Source: Torymus aiolomorphi (taxonomy: Eukaryota > Arthropoda > Insecta > Hymenoptera > Torymidae). Taken from it: a DNA stretch of 64,000 nt. Positions 56,264-64,000 of this stretch are shown in pieces (the first letter of the stretch is position 1; each line of letters begins with the position of its first letter). Position numbers and translations under genes: made by a program. The DNA is taken from contig CM070874.1 in assembly GCA_036365515.1 (NCBI GenBank), positions 41,353,083 to 41,417,082 of the forward strand. Direction: 5' to 3'. The notes beneath the pieces are model-generated. The model was not told the origin of the DNA. It saw only the letters and a list, made by a program, of their open reading frames with translations, and did no database searches.

Positions 56264-57269
56264 TGTAACAGGATCGCTGCTGGGGAAAAATCCCGAAAAG
56301 CCACAGGCCAGCGATGCCCTAGAACACGGTGCCGCGGGTGTCAAACTAAAATGACTTGCCCGGGGATCTGCTTCTGTAATCCTGAAAACAACGCGAAGAT
56401 CGCACACGAACTTCGCTTTCCAACTAAATGGATCGCTGAGTAAAATACGCGCGCTCAAAGAGTAAAGCGCGCGGCCGCTAAGTTCAGCTATGAAAACGAC
56501 CGGCGGAGTCGTTTTCCCGCGGAGGCGGCGGTATCCGGAAGAAGGTTAGGTTAAGGTCGATAAATGAATAATAGCCTCAATTACTTCACAGAACAATAAC
56601 AAGATCTATTTTAAATTATCCTATACAAAATACGCGTCGCGTTGCGCGTTGACAAGAAGGCGGGGGATCCGCCGCTCGGCGCGGATTTCGCTGGGCCGGC
56701 GATCAAGACACCGGCCGCTCGCCGCTGCGAGCCGAAAATACAAATCAATCGCTGCGCGGAAAATAGGCGAAGAGTCTTACCGGGAGGGGAGTGCACTCCC
56801 CTCGTCGCTCGCTCACGAATCCGCTCCTGCGTCAGGCCTTATCCTCCGGTCGACTTCGGAGTGTTCAGGCCGAGTCTTAACGTCCGGCGTTCTCCTACAG
56901 ACGCTTCGGACCCCAGGAGTGGCTCGGATTGCTCACGTGCGCTGCTCTTCGTGGTCGGTACGTGTACGGGCTCTGCTCTGACCCGGTGAGGACGCACGAT
57001 ACAGTTTTCTTCGCGGACGATCAAATTAACTCGCGTATGCGCGGTTTGACAGCCCGAGAGAATCTGATTCAAAAAGAATCGGGCGCGACTTAGCAACGGT
57101 CAAAGTCGCGCCTGCCCCGTGCGTAGCTAACGCGAATACATCGTCCGAGCGATGTCAATACTCGCTCGAGATATACGAATTTGCGGGAACGAGAGCCTAA
57201 CGGGTTTGATAGAATACGGAGGACCGCGATGCTTATCTTCTCCGTATTTTATCTTGGAACCTCGTTATA
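56264..57269 (-). repeat. 3' LTR of the gag-only element
   Basis: 1,006 bp. The part 56760-57269 is almost identical to the end of the other LTR (I see GTATGCGCGG against GTACGCGCGG and CCGCGATG against CCGAGATG). The first about 370 bp (56270-56635) do not align with the other LTR. Confidence 0.75.
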
Positions 57270-57337
57270 CCCCTCTCCCAGACGTTGCGTAGCGGGAGAG
57301 AAGCAACTCGATACTGAGGCTCTCGTTCGATTCGACT

Positions 57338-59532
57338 TTACGTCGTCGTCGGCGGCAGAGACGACAGTTCCGGATACGCGCGGATCAGCTCGTGTACTAA
57401 ACGGCTGATCAGACGATCCACGTCGAGGGATCGTCCGCACGCACAGGGTGGGTCGCTCATCACCGTAATTCCGCTGAATTCCAACGGCGGTCGAGACCAA
57501 TCCCAAGACGATTGATGGACCGGAGACTGTTGGCACTTCTGGCGCTGGGGCTCCGGTCGACAACTGCCGTCATTCCTCCAAGGTTGACTTGGCAGATCAT
57601 CTCGTCTTCTTCTTGTCTTCGTCTTCGGGCCCTCTTTCCGCTCCGGGCAGGCCCAGTGAAGGTGCGTTGGTGACCTACACATCCAACATAATTTTCTGGT
57701 TGGACTCGGTGGTGGGGAGTTATATGCTCCGAGCGCGTTCCTCGATCTTGACGAGCGGTATACTCGACTATCCAACCCCTGCTGGATATACCGCTGTTTG
57801 GGACGTCGAGAGGCTACCGTCGTCCAAGGATTCGAACCTGTTCCTTGATTCGAACCCAGTCCACTCGAGGGTTTTCTGCCTTTATCTCTTTTGGATAACT
57901 TTGGAGGTCGTTGCATGGCCGCTGCATACGCCTCTTTTTTCCCTATCGAGCTGGACTTTTGAAGACTTCGGGACGACTTCTTGTTGTCTTTAGTCCCTAG
58001 GTCCGATCGAGGTTGCTTTGCAGAGTGTTTGGCTGCACCTGTGGCTCGTTTCTTGTTAGGCGCAGCGGAATTATGAAGTGACGACATTTGCGCGCGTAGC
58101 TGGCGCAGCTCGTCGTGCAGTCGCCTCACTTCTTCGCTTAGGCGCCTAACTTTCTCCTCCTCCAATTTACGCGTCTGATTACATTCGCATTCGCAACGCT
58201 CGCCTTCTGCTTGCGTCGATACGTCGCGAAATTGCGAAGTAATCAGCGTTCGGTCCACCGGTTGTGCCGTCACCAGACTATTGACCTCTTCCTCGTTGCT
58301 CCTTGGAAGGCTTGTCTGCTCTTCGTCTTCAGGAGTCTTTGAATGAGTAATACAGCCGTCCGATGCCGATATATTCCATAAACGGGCCATATCAGACGCT
58401 TCGGACAGGGGGAAGCTTGGAAAATCTCCCTTCCCCCAGGCTGCATTTACTCCGTCGTCTTGGGCTTGGAAGTATTCAGCACAGCCGTTCGGTGCCCTCA
58501 GGCAGTCTGTATACGCCAAGCGACGTGAAGTATCAGACTATTGACCTCTTCCTCGTTGCTCCTTGGAAGGCTTGTCTGCTCTTCGTCTTCAGGAGTCTTT
58601 GAATGAGTAATACAGCCGTCCGATGCCGATATATTCCATAAACGGGCCATATCAGACGCTTCGGACAGGGGGAAGCTTGGAAAATCTCCCTTCCCCCAGG
58701 CTGCATTTACTCCGTCGTCTTGGGCTTGGAAGTATTCAGCACAGCCGTTCGGTGCCCTCAGGCAGTCTGTATACGCCAAGCGACGTGAAGTATCAGACTT
58801 CTCGAACAGGGGGAAGCTTGGAGAATCTCCCCTCCCCCAGACTGTGCTTACTCCGACGTCGATTTCGTGGATGGAAGCTGAAGATGATGGCGATGGTGCG
58901 GTTGCTGCACAGCTGTCCGAAATCCATGTGCGGTCTGCATTCCCCGAGCGACTCGCGTTCTCGGATTCTTCGGACTGGAAGGAGATCGGAGAATCTCCCC
59001 TCCCCCAAGCTGTGCTGCACCTTAGGTGCACCTGGACATCACCCGGTCCTCCCGCTGGAGATAAAGTGCTCCGTGGTGACGTAAGAGCATCGTGTCTTAC
59101 GTCAGGAGGACTGCCTGCTCTTTGGTTCCTCATCTGCAAGACATGTGTCTTTATGGAACTCAGCAAGTTGTTGTCGACTGCTTTGTTCGACGCCAATTGC
59201 TGAAACAGGCTGTGGGTTGAGGGATCGGCAATTCGGTTCACTTCTGGAGCGCCGCTTGTATTGAGGGTCGTCGTGTTGACGAACTTATTCCTGCAATCGA
59301 GCCTCCTTGTGAACTGCTGGTAATCACTTCCACTTATTTCTTGTGTGAAGTGGGCTGGGTTGTAACTTCCCATTAGCCATTGAGCGATTCGCTTAGAATC
59401 CCCCTCGAGATGTCCGGTGCTTCTTAAATCTAGAGCTATATTTGCTTCTATTACAGCTTCAAAGCTCAGCTCTAGATTTTTGCGCCAATGCTCCATCCTT
59501 TCGGCTAGTTCTTCTGGGGTCGATGATTCCAT
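57338..59532 (-). pseudogene. gag of the LTR element, with a frame-breaking 260-bp duplication
   Basis: ATG 59532. The N-terminal 110 residues are helical (MESSTPEELAERMEHWRKN; WLMGSYNPAHF). Then repeats built on WGRGDSPSF (AWGRGDSPI, VWGRGDSPS, AWGKGDFPS) at about 50-residue spacing. A coiled coil (RKLEEEKVRRLSEEVRRL) and basic stretch follow, then one zinc knuckle CWMCRSPTHLHWAC at about 57690-57650, and stop at 57338. A tandem duplication (58275-58534 and 58535-58794) of 260 bp, not a multiple of three, throws the frame off at 58535; the second half is open from 58519. Without the duplication the gag would be about 640 residues. It forms the particle that packages the RNA. Confidence 0.75.
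58275..58794. repeat. 260-bp tandem duplication inside gag
   Basis: The two units are practically identical (AGACTATTGACCTCTTCC start at 58275 and 58535). It is a very recent event. Confidence 0.95.
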
Positions 59533-60300
59533 CTTGCGAAGCTAGACCGACTGTATAAAATTGTGTGACGAATTGTGTGTGTATGCGCAACTAACTGCTG
59601 AGATTCTCTCTCAAATTGGCCGTCTGTTACGCAAATTACAATGTTAGAATTCTAACTACCACACGCAATTGTCCCAAGCTGCTCGAGAACGACGTATCTC
59701 GTTGCAGCTAGCTAGGGAGAGAGCGTGGCTATTCCAAAAAAAAAAAATTCGCGACGATAACGATTTAAATAATTCCCGCAACCAAAAAAAAAGGATGAAA
59801 GTATTCTCACTTTCGACCAGCTGCACGCACAGGCACGGTCAAACCAAAAAAAAATCGCGTGAAAATCGCTTTAAATCTCGCGTCAAAAAAAGGAATTTAA
59901 TTCTCGCCACATATGACGACGAAAACAACGATAATCGTCGTTTAAATGCTCTCACCCTGGCTTTACAGCAGTTTAAAAGACTCGGGACAAGTATACACAA
60001 TACTGCCCGAGCATAAACATAAACACCTACAAAAACAAGCAATCTGCTGTTTTGTGTTTATGTTTCTATGCGCGCCGCGAGTCTTCTTGTCTGTTTGTTT
60101 ACGCCCGGCACCTCGACTTGGCGAGTTTAAATCACTGCGCCTATCAGCTGTAACGGCTTATGGCCACTGGCCGTCTGCTGATTAGTCCGGTGCAGTGATT
60201 TGCGCGCGGGCGAATTTAAACGAAACGCGATTTGAATAGGCCGGTTTCGAATGTACCGGCCTCTAACCTTCTCCTTAAACCCAACACGTTAGGGCGCCAT
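59533..60300 (-). other. Leader of the LTR element with primer binding site
   Basis: Between 5' LTR and gag ATG. TGGCGCCC (minus strand, 60299-60292) one base after the LTR is a standard primer binding site form for insect LTR elements. The rest is GC-rich, no gene; the plus-strand frame at 59669 has no support. Confidence 0.65.
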
Positions 60301-60992
60301 TGTAACGCGCGGACTAAAAAAAGACTTTACAGAAAAATAACTCGACGCGTTGCGCACCGACAAGAAGACGGGATCCGCCGCTCGGTGCGGGCGGATCAAG
60401 GTATCTATTTTCGCTGGGCCGGTGAACGCACCACCGGCCACTCGCCGCTGCGAGTCGAAAATACAAATCAATCGCTGCGCGGAAAATAGGCGAAGAGTCT
60501 TACCGGGAGGGGAGTGCACTCCCCTCGTCGCTCGCTCACGAATCCGCTCCTGCGTCAGGCCTTATCCTCCGGTCGACTTCGGAGTGTTCAGGCCGAGTCT
60601 TAACGTCCGGCGTTCTCCTACAGACGCTTCGGACCCCAGGAGTGGCTCGGATTGCTCACGTGCGCTGCTCTTCGTGGTCGGTACGTGTACGGGCTCTGCT
60701 CTGACCCGGTGAGGACGCACGATACAGTTTTCTTCGCGGACGATCAAATTAACTCGCGTACGCGCGGTTTGACAGCCCGAGAGAATCTGATTCAAAAAGA
60801 ATCGGGCGCGACTTAGCAACGGTCAAAGTCGCGCCTGCCCCGTGCGTAGCTAACGCGAATACATCGTCCGAGCGATGTCAATACTCGCTCGAGATATACG
60901 AATTTGCGGGAACGAGAGCCTAACGGGTTTGATAGAATACGGAGGACCGAGATGCTTATCTTCTCCGTATTTTATCTTGGAACCTCGTTATA
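60301..60992 (-). repeat. 5' LTR of the gag-only element
   Basis: 692 bp, 314 bp shorter than its partner. It shares TGTAAC at the outer boundary of the plus-strand left side and the near-identical region from about 60470 on, but has a different, short segment at 60307-60350 and an inserted TATCTATTTTC block near 60400. Confidence 0.75.
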
Positions 60993-60996
60993 ATAT

Positions 60997-61976
60997 TGTC
61001 TTTTCCAGGATGATTTGAACTTTCTGTCATTTGACATTTATGATTTGAATTATTGGATTTTAATTCGACCTCGGAGGGTTCGGATTTAATATTTGAAGAT
61101 GATGATTCCAACATTTTAGAAATATTATCATTGTTTAAATCTTTGATTCTAGTTTTAATGTAATTTGGTAATATGCAATTTGATTGAGACTTAGGTTCAT
61201 CGAAATTTTGTTTTGGAATAACGTCAATCTTAGGAAGTCTATCAATATCCTTTGTAATATGATCAGTAATTAAATCAGAATTTAAGTTTTTAGAATTTTC
61301 CGTTTTCAATGAAGTAGCATCTGCTTTCTTTCTACTCCCTTTACATAAATTAGAGACTTCAACCGATGTAGATTTTAATTTAGGAATGATGGGGTTAACA
61401 GATTCTTGATTTTTGTTAATACTTAAATCTTCGGGTAATTCCAATGGATCATTATTTATAGTCTTTTTATCTTGTGGAAGTAAAATAATTTCGTCTGGTA
61501 AATTATTTGATAAATAATTTACTTCTGGTAAATCATTTAAATTATTTGATATTTCATAATTAGGTTTGGGTTCCTTAATAATACGTTTTGATACGCTTTT
61601 GGTAATAATTTTATGAATATCTTCAGATTTTTCATTTGTTTCATAGTTATCTTTATTATAGTTAGCTTTCGAATTATCTGCAATTTTATGAATTAATGTA
61701 TGATTAATTTTTCGATTTGTGGATATATAACCTATTTTTCTACAATTTTTATATTCAATTTCATTCGGCAATTGATTTTCAATATTTAAATCTGAAACTT
61801 TTGCCGATTTTCGTAAAGTGACTGATCTTAGTTCTGAAGATGTGCCTTGATCTTTTATTATATTAGACCTTGAATTTGCATTTCTACGTGATTGGATTTT
61901 TCCAATGGAAACAACATTCTGAATTGTTTCGCGTAAGGTTGCACATGGACTAACATGCGGCAATAAATTAAATTCT
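60997..61976 (-). pseudogene. gag-like protein, continuation after the R1 insertion
   Basis: The frame resumes at 61976 with EFNLLPHVSPCATLRETIQ, in phase with 63162 when the insertion and one target copy are removed. That stretch looks like the end of a capsid domain. The rest (about 300 codons) is low-complexity, rich in Lys, Asn, Ser and Glu. The open frame at the 62086 side reads R1 sequence and is not part of the gene. It ends where the inner LTR element enters at 60992. Confidence 0.6.
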
Positions 61977-63146
61977 GGATAGACACGACGATACCCATGA
62001 CGGTGCGGACGTCCGTTGTGCATCCTGGACGGTCCGCCAAATATCTGGGGGTGACCCTGGATACGAGGATGACCTTCTGGCCGCACATACGTGCCGTCGC
62101 TGAGAGAACGGCGTTAAAGACCGCCGCCCTCGCCCGCCTCATGGCAAATACGAAGGGACCGAGACCGAGCGTACGACGACTGCTTATGACAGTGACCAAC
62201 TCGATGCTCCTTTATGGGGCCGAGATATGGGCGGACGCGACGCGAATAGAGAAGTACCGCAAAAAGATCGCGGCGGTACGAAGACTGGGAGCGCTGCGAA
62301 TCGCGTGCGCGTACCGCACTGTCTCAGAGGTGGCGGTACTAGTGATCGCAGGGGTTGTCCCAGTAAACCTTCTCGCTCTCGAGCGGAAGAGGATCTACGA
62401 GTACAGCAAAGAAAGGGGAAGAGCGAGAGCCTCCATAGACGCACGGACGACGACGCTGACATCCTGGCAAACGCGATGGACAGACAGCGACAAAGCCAAG
62501 TGGACGAGACGCCTCATAACGGACGTGCGACTCTGGCATAAGAGAGGAGCTGGGGAGGTGAATTTTTACCTGACCCAGTTCCTATCCGGACACGGATACT
62601 TCCGCCAGTATCTGCATCGGATGGGAAAGGTAACGACCCCGTCCTGCAGGTACTGCGGACATAATAGAGACGACGCCGAGCACACATTTTTCGTGTGCCC
62701 CCGCTGGATAGTCGCGAAACACAGACTACAGACGAAGACAGGTGACATCACACCGGATAACGTCGTCATACTGATGCTGTCAAGCAAACAAAACTGGGAC
62801 GACATAGCACGCTACGTGACTCACGTACTACAAGGCAAAAAGACTGACGGTTGCCTTGAAAACTGATACAGAAGACGAAAAATAGACAGACCAGACAATA
62901 TATATAAGATTGTCGTAGGGCATAGAAACGCCGACCGGTCCGAAGTAATGTGTATAACAGTTCCGGGCCGGATTCCGGTGAACGCCGCGGGAAAGGTTTT
63001 GGGTGTTTAGGGGGTAGAAATCCCTCACACCGCGGAGCCCGACGCTTCGTGATGGTCTTAGTGGGCCCCCCTCCATGCGGTAAGAAAGGACGAGAGCCTC
63101 GGAAGATTCACCTAGTACCTCGGAAAAACAAAAAAAAAAAAAAATA
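61977..63146 (+). mobile_element. 5'-truncated R1-type non-LTR retrotransposon with poly(A)
   Basis: A 15-bp duplication AATAAATTAAATTCT flanks it (61962-61976 and 63147-63161). The 3' end is A-rich (63126-63146). The element keeps only the C-terminal part of ORF2 and a short 3' UTR with ACCTAGTACCTCGG. Insertion is into the outer gag-like gene, opposite orientation. Confidence 0.9.
61997..62866 (+). pseudogene. C-terminal part of R1-type ORF2 protein
   Basis: 289 codons from a non-authentic start; the frame is intact. SAKYLGVTLDTRMTFWPHI is the RT thumb segment, then MLLYGAEIWAD and RRLGALRIACAYRTVSEVA, typical of R1/TRAS-type proteins, then LTQFLSGHGYF and a CCHC motif CRYCGHNRDDAEHTFFVC. 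Endonuclease and RT catalytic parts are lost by 5' truncation. GC-rich codon use contrasts with the AT-rich host element. Confidence 0.85.
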
Positions 63147-63676
63147 AATAAATTAAATTCTAATCCTTTCAGAAAATGTTTAATAAGAAAAGTCTGAATT
63201 GTTTTATTAAATTCAATATTATGGGTTAATATAATTTCTATATTACATTCTTTCATTACTTCATTAGCTGTAGTTATAAATTTATTCAAATACTGAATTG
63301 TACCTTCGTTAGGAAGTTGATAAATGTACTGTAGAGATTTATTTAATTGAATTAATAAATTGTTTTCTGAAACTAATTGAAATAAATCAGAATCTAATTT
63401 ATTTAAAGGTTTATTGTTATTATTTAAGGTATTTGATGACGTAGTTTTAGATTGAGTCGGACGACTATGACAAGTAGCTGCGGTATGATTTACTCCAGAG
63501 CAAAGTTTGCATCTGACCAATTTGTGACATTGTAAAGCTATATGTCCAAACGTATAGCACAATTGGCACTTTTTATTCTTATGACATTGGAGTGCAATGT
63601 GTCCGCGTTCATGACACAATTGGCACACAAAACCCATTTTAGATTTTTTTTTTCTGTTCAGCTTCAGCTTGTACAT
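62828..63676 (-). pseudogene. gag-like protein, N-terminal part with three zinc knuckles
   Basis: Begins with a basic run (KLKLNRKKKSK), then three CCHC knuckles C-x2-C-x4-H-x4-C: CQLCHERGHIALQC, CQLCYTFGHIALQC, CKLCSGVNHTAATC (about 63640-63470). After an Asn/Ser-rich linker comes a helical part with PNEGTIQYLNKFI and FLIKHFLKGL, similar to a retroelement capsid. Real sequence of this gene stops at 63162; the rest of the open frame to 62828 reads through the inserted R1-type element in antisense. Knuckles ahead of capsid is the reverse of the usual gag order. Confidence 0.6.
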
Positions 63677-63752
63677 ATGAACATTCGTCTATACGTGCTG
63701 AATTAATTATTTGTTCTTCTTCCTCTCTCCCTCAAGAGAGAAAGACAATTAG

Positions 63753-64000
63753 TTATGGTTATTATACCGCTTAAACTGATTAAATTTTTTTTTTTTAATA
63801 TTTCTTTATTTAATTTTAGTTCAGAGGCCGTTTCGCATAGTCACCTTTATGTGACTCAGGGGGTTTGGGGCATAACTAATTTTCTTTCAATACGGTATTT
63901 GACCGCTTGCGCTGATTAATTTTTTTATTTAATATTTCTTTATTTAATTTTAGTTCAGAGGCCGTTTCGCATAGTCACCTTTATGTGACTCAGAGGCTTT
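63753..64000. repeat. Two direct copies of a 100-bp unit with a hairpin, about 146 bp apart
   Basis: 63780-63860 and 63926-64000 share TAATATTTCTTTATTTAATTTTAG, then TTCAGAGGCCGTTTCGCATAG and TCACCTTTATGTGACTCAG. The latter can form the stem AGTCAC/GTGACT with loop CTTTAT. The array continues past the window edge. Confidence 0.8.

Larger units (their letters stand above)
56264..60992 (-). mobile_element. gag-only LTR retrotransposon, 4.7 kb
   Basis: The minus-strand order is 5' LTR (60992-60301), primer binding site TGGCGCCCTAACG (60299-60287), leader, gag (59532-57338), polypurine tract GGGAGAGGGG (57279-57270), 3' LTR (57269-56264). The LTR runs from TATAACGAGG to GTTACA. ATAT is duplicated at 56260-56263 and 60993-60996. 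There is no pol gene, so it depends on enzymes supplied by another element. A 4-bp duplication is usual for Gypsy-type elements. Confidence 0.8.
55766..63700 (-). mobile_element. Outer retroelement with gag-like gene, split by two insertions
   Basis: The minus-strand gag-like frame runs 63676-63162, then (after a plus-strand R1-type insertion) 61976-60997, then (after an LTR element) 56259-55766 in a changed frame. Boundaries are exact because each insertion has a target duplication. No reverse transcriptase, protease or integrase is visible in this window, and no LTR is identified. Confidence 0.55.

Noticed and set aside
56642..56989. ORFs of 110-120 codons in both LTRs (also 60350-60712)
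   Set aside because: Present because the LTR is GC-rich and duplicated; opposite strand to gag and without motifs.
62086..62866. Minus-strand ORFs through the R1-type insertion (parts of 60956-62086 and 62828-63676)
   Set aside because: They are antisense read-through into the inserted element; the gag-like gene is limited by the 15-bp target duplication.

Overview
This window looks like an intergenic, transposon-packed stretch of an insect nuclear genome. A hymenopteran, perhaps an ant, is my guess. The supporting signs are a 1.3-kb mariner, a DD41D Tc1/mariner relative, an R1-type retrotransposon fragment, Helitron helicase pieces, a pogo/Tigger element, very AT-rich DNA and spliceosomal introns. 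I found no convincing host gene. Nearly every coding trace belongs to a mobile element, and most are broken.

Region 1 (about 0.7-25.7 kb) holds two neighbouring but different large DNA transposons with long terminal inverted repeats (TIRs of about 0.86 and 1.33 kb). Each encodes the same unusual multidomain protein: CxxC/HxxC zinc modules, an RNase H-like transposase-type core, a PIN/FEN (XPG-like) nuclease and a C-terminal cysteine-rich CXC domain. This combination best fits the Academ (AcademX) type as I remember it, but the assignment is inferred. Copy 1 (725-19176) is riddled with frameshifts. Its left TIR was split by a 1.6-kb palindromic element and an 8.1-kb satellite-filled element with CACTG ends. 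Copy 2 (19225-25675) lost the middle of its gene and carries a TA-flanked MITE inside its ORF.

Region 2 (25.7-41 kb) has a non-LTR retrotransposon remnant (minus strand; endonuclease, reverse transcriptase, RNase H) followed by two inverted, partial Helitron-like helicase copies. The right copy was interrupted at a TA by a 4.4-kb pogo/Tigger element, whose multi-exon transposase carries three 42-residue repeats and a charged coiled-coil tail.

Region 3 (41-51.5 kb) has a 30-bp minisatellite, several small inverted-repeat elements, and a 5.2-kb element with about 395-bp TIRs that encodes an unassigned DDE-like transposase broken by a full-length mariner. Next comes a DD41D (Visitor-like) element with an intact 358-aa transposase and a fold-back architecture. 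The TIRs of these families are dense in AGGTCA half-sites.

Region 4 (51.5-64 kb) has AT-rich spacer, an envelope-like glycoprotein remnant with polypurine tract and LTR start, and a nest of retroelements on the minus strand. An outer gag-like gene with three N-terminal zinc knuckles is split by a gag-only LTR retrotransposon (ATAT target duplication) and, separately, by a 5'-truncated R1-type element with a 15-bp target duplication.

The genes do not act together as a host pathway. The window is a layered record of insertions whose order can be read from target duplications and interrupted reading frames.
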